DNA of 6,235 bases, from NCBI GenBank assembly GCA_947625565.1, contig CANQOU010000074.1, positions 1-6,235 of the forward strand, read 5' to 3'. The notes beneath the pieces were generated by a model. That model searched no databases. It saw only the letters and a list, made by a program, of their open reading frames with translations, and was not told the DNA's origin. Within the stretch, counting starts at the first letter, position 1; each line of letters opens with the position of its first letter. The translations under genes and the position numbers were made by a program. Shown here piece by piece: positions 5,561-6,235 of the stretch. This DNA is from an uncultured Clostridia bacterium. GTDB lineage: Bacteria > Bacillota > Clostridia > TANB77 > CAG-508.

Positions 5561-5664
5561 CACTTTTTATTTGATTTTTTTGCACTTTTCATCGCATTTT
5601 TCGACAAATTTATAACATGTTCGTTCTAACTAAAAGTAATAAGTTATATTGATTTTGAAATATA

Positions 5665-5702
5665 AAAAAGAAATAAAGTATTTATAACCTTCATTTCTTT
5701 TT
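5665..5702 (-). terminator. AT-rich terminator-like hairpin after pyrD
   Basis: On the minus strand AAAAAGAAATGAAG (5702-5689) pairs with CTTTATTTCTTTTT (5678-5665), 14 pairs including one G-T, around a 10-nt loop. It begins five bases past the pyrD stop, and the 3' arm ends in a T run. The stem is nearly all A-T, so it is weaker than a typical terminator. Confidence 0.6.
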
Positions 5703-5707
5703 CATAA

Positions 5708-6235
5708 TTATTTTACTGCTCCTATTATTTCATTGATGTCTTCTATTTTTTGTTGTTTCATATAGTTTTCAATTCCCTCTACTGTCTTTATACTTGTATA
5801 TGGGTCAATGAAGTTTCCTGCCCCTATTGATATTGCTGTTGCCCCTGCTAACATAAATTCAATAGCATCTTCTCCATTTATAATTCCTCCCATTCCTAAA
5901 ATAGGAATCTTTACAGTATGTGCTACTTGATATACCATTCTAACAGCTACTGGCTTAATTGCTGGTCCTGATAATCCACCTGTTATATTAGCAAGCACAG
6001 GAGCTTTTTTGTAAATATCAATCTTCATTGCAAGTAATGTATTTATTAAAGATACACCGTCTGCCCCAGCATCTTCTACTGCCTTAGCAATTTCTGCAAT
6101 ATTTGTTACATTAGGTGTTAATTTTACAATTAGTGGTTTATCTAATACTTTTCTTACTTCTGTTGTTACTTTTTTTACTCCATCATATGTATTTCCAAAT
6201 GCCATACATCCTTCCTTTACATTAGGACAAGATAA
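5708..6235 (-). CDS. pyrD: Dihydroorotate dehydrogenase, class 1B catalytic subunit PyrD (C-terminal 175 residues; start beyond window)
   Basis: FMN enzyme oxidising dihydroorotate to orotate in pyrimidine synthesis. Class 1B enzymes pass electrons to NAD through the partner PyrK. The frame is open to the right edge and begins LSCPNVKEGCMAFG, the family's active-site loop, with the catalytic-base Cys at 6229-6227. It continues with VKLTPNVTNIAEIAKA, GVSLINTLLAMKID, ANITGGLSGPAIKPVAVRM and the FMN phosphate-binding segments ILGMGGI and ATAISIGAGNF. The C-terminus is complete. About 125-130 N-terminal residues are missing. The ATG at 6205 is internal, although GGAAGG lies before it by chance, because conserved residues precede it. 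The sequence LINTLLAMKIDI and GGLSGPAIKP fit class 1B more than 1A or 2. The pyrK partner, if linked, lies outside the window. Confidence 0.95.
   Translation of the reverse strand, partial: LSCPNVKEGCMAFGNTYDGVKKVTTEVRKVLDKPLIVKLTPNVTNIAEIAKAVEDAGADGVSLINTLLAMKIDIYKKAPVLANITGGLSGPAIKPVAVRMVYQVAHTVKIPILGMGGIINGEDAIEFMLAGATAISIGAGNFIDPYTSIKTVEGIENYMKQQKIEDINEIIGAVK

Larger units (their letters stand above)
5414..5707. other. Intergenic region between the Rpn-family gene and pyrD
   Basis: About 294 bases without a gene. From right to left it holds the pyrD terminator-like hairpin (5665-5702), a short AT-rich spacer with the 8-bp palindrome AACATGTT (5614-5621), a near-consensus leftward promoter (5532-5560), a 16-bp palindrome at the predicted transcript start (5510-5525) and an untranslated leader with no upstream ORF. 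ATTTGTC (5552-5558) overlaps the -35 element and is repeated inverted as GACAAAT at 5603-5609. TTTTTTTCGATTT occurs twice (5475-5487 and 5543-5555). I see no tRNA or known riboswitch. Confidence 0.6.

Noticed and set aside
5552..5609. Inverted pair ATTTGTC / GACAAAT around the Rpn-gene -35 element as an operator
   Set aside because: Seven-base arms 44 bases apart in AT-rich DNA are within chance expectation.
5614..5621. AACATGTT with adjacent CG as a LexA (SOS) box
   Set aside because: The Firmicute LexA consensus needs GAAC and GTTC four bases apart; only one half fits.
5708..6205. pyrD starting at the ATG at 6205
   Set aside because: Conserved active-site residues SCPNVKEG lie upstream in the same frame, so the ATG is internal and the gene is cut by the window edge.
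1..6235. CRISPR array, tRNA, rRNA or prophage
   Set aside because: No regularly spaced repeats, cloverleaf-like sequence, rRNA segments or phage structural genes were seen on either strand.

Overview
The window is AT-rich, low-GC DNA (A/T-rich codons throughout, AGGAGG-type ribosome sites, TTGACA/TATAAT promoters). The gene set is a two-PASTA class B penicillin-binding protein, a sortase, a class 1B dihydroorotate dehydrogenase, an Rpn/PD-(D/E)XK_2 protein and a clostridial-looking IS200/IS605 transposase start. Together these point to a Firmicute of the Clostridia type, probably a gut or anaerobic organism. I cannot name a genus.

Left edge (1-584, read leftward): an IS200/IS605-type element has entered a HAD-superfamily phosphatase gene. 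Only the first 27 codons of its Y1 transposase (tnpA) are in the window, with a clean promoter, a subterminal hairpin and a hairpin covering the tnpA ribosome site. The HAD gene is broken at both ends. Its 3' half is replaced by the element, and its start codon is one base out of frame across a run of seven A.

Middle left (601-2346, read leftward): rsmA (16S rRNA dimethyladenosine transferase), with its own promoter and a very short leader, is followed 62 nt later by a membrane-anchored sortase with its own extended -10 promoter. A strong hairpin terminator overlaps the sortase stop codon.

Centre (2347-4751, read rightward): a 751-residue class B penicillin-binding protein is transcribed divergently from rsmA. 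It carries a cysteine pair spaced as in the redox-controlled sporulation transpeptidase SpoVD, and it ends at a symmetrical terminator.

Right (4775-6235, read leftward): an Rpn/PD-(D/E)XK_2 family protein whose second catalytic acid appears to be replaced by Gly sits behind a near-consensus promoter and a roughly 110-nt leader. Beyond it is the C-terminal half of pyrD, cut by the window edge and ending at an AT-rich terminator-like hairpin.

The genes are mostly housekeeping and cell-envelope functions in separate transcription units, with no multi-gene operon inside the window. I see no convincing undescribed multi-gene system. The points worth checking are the doubly broken HAD gene, the insertion element's translational hairpin, the Rpn variant with its leader, and the cysteine pair of the penicillin-binding protein.
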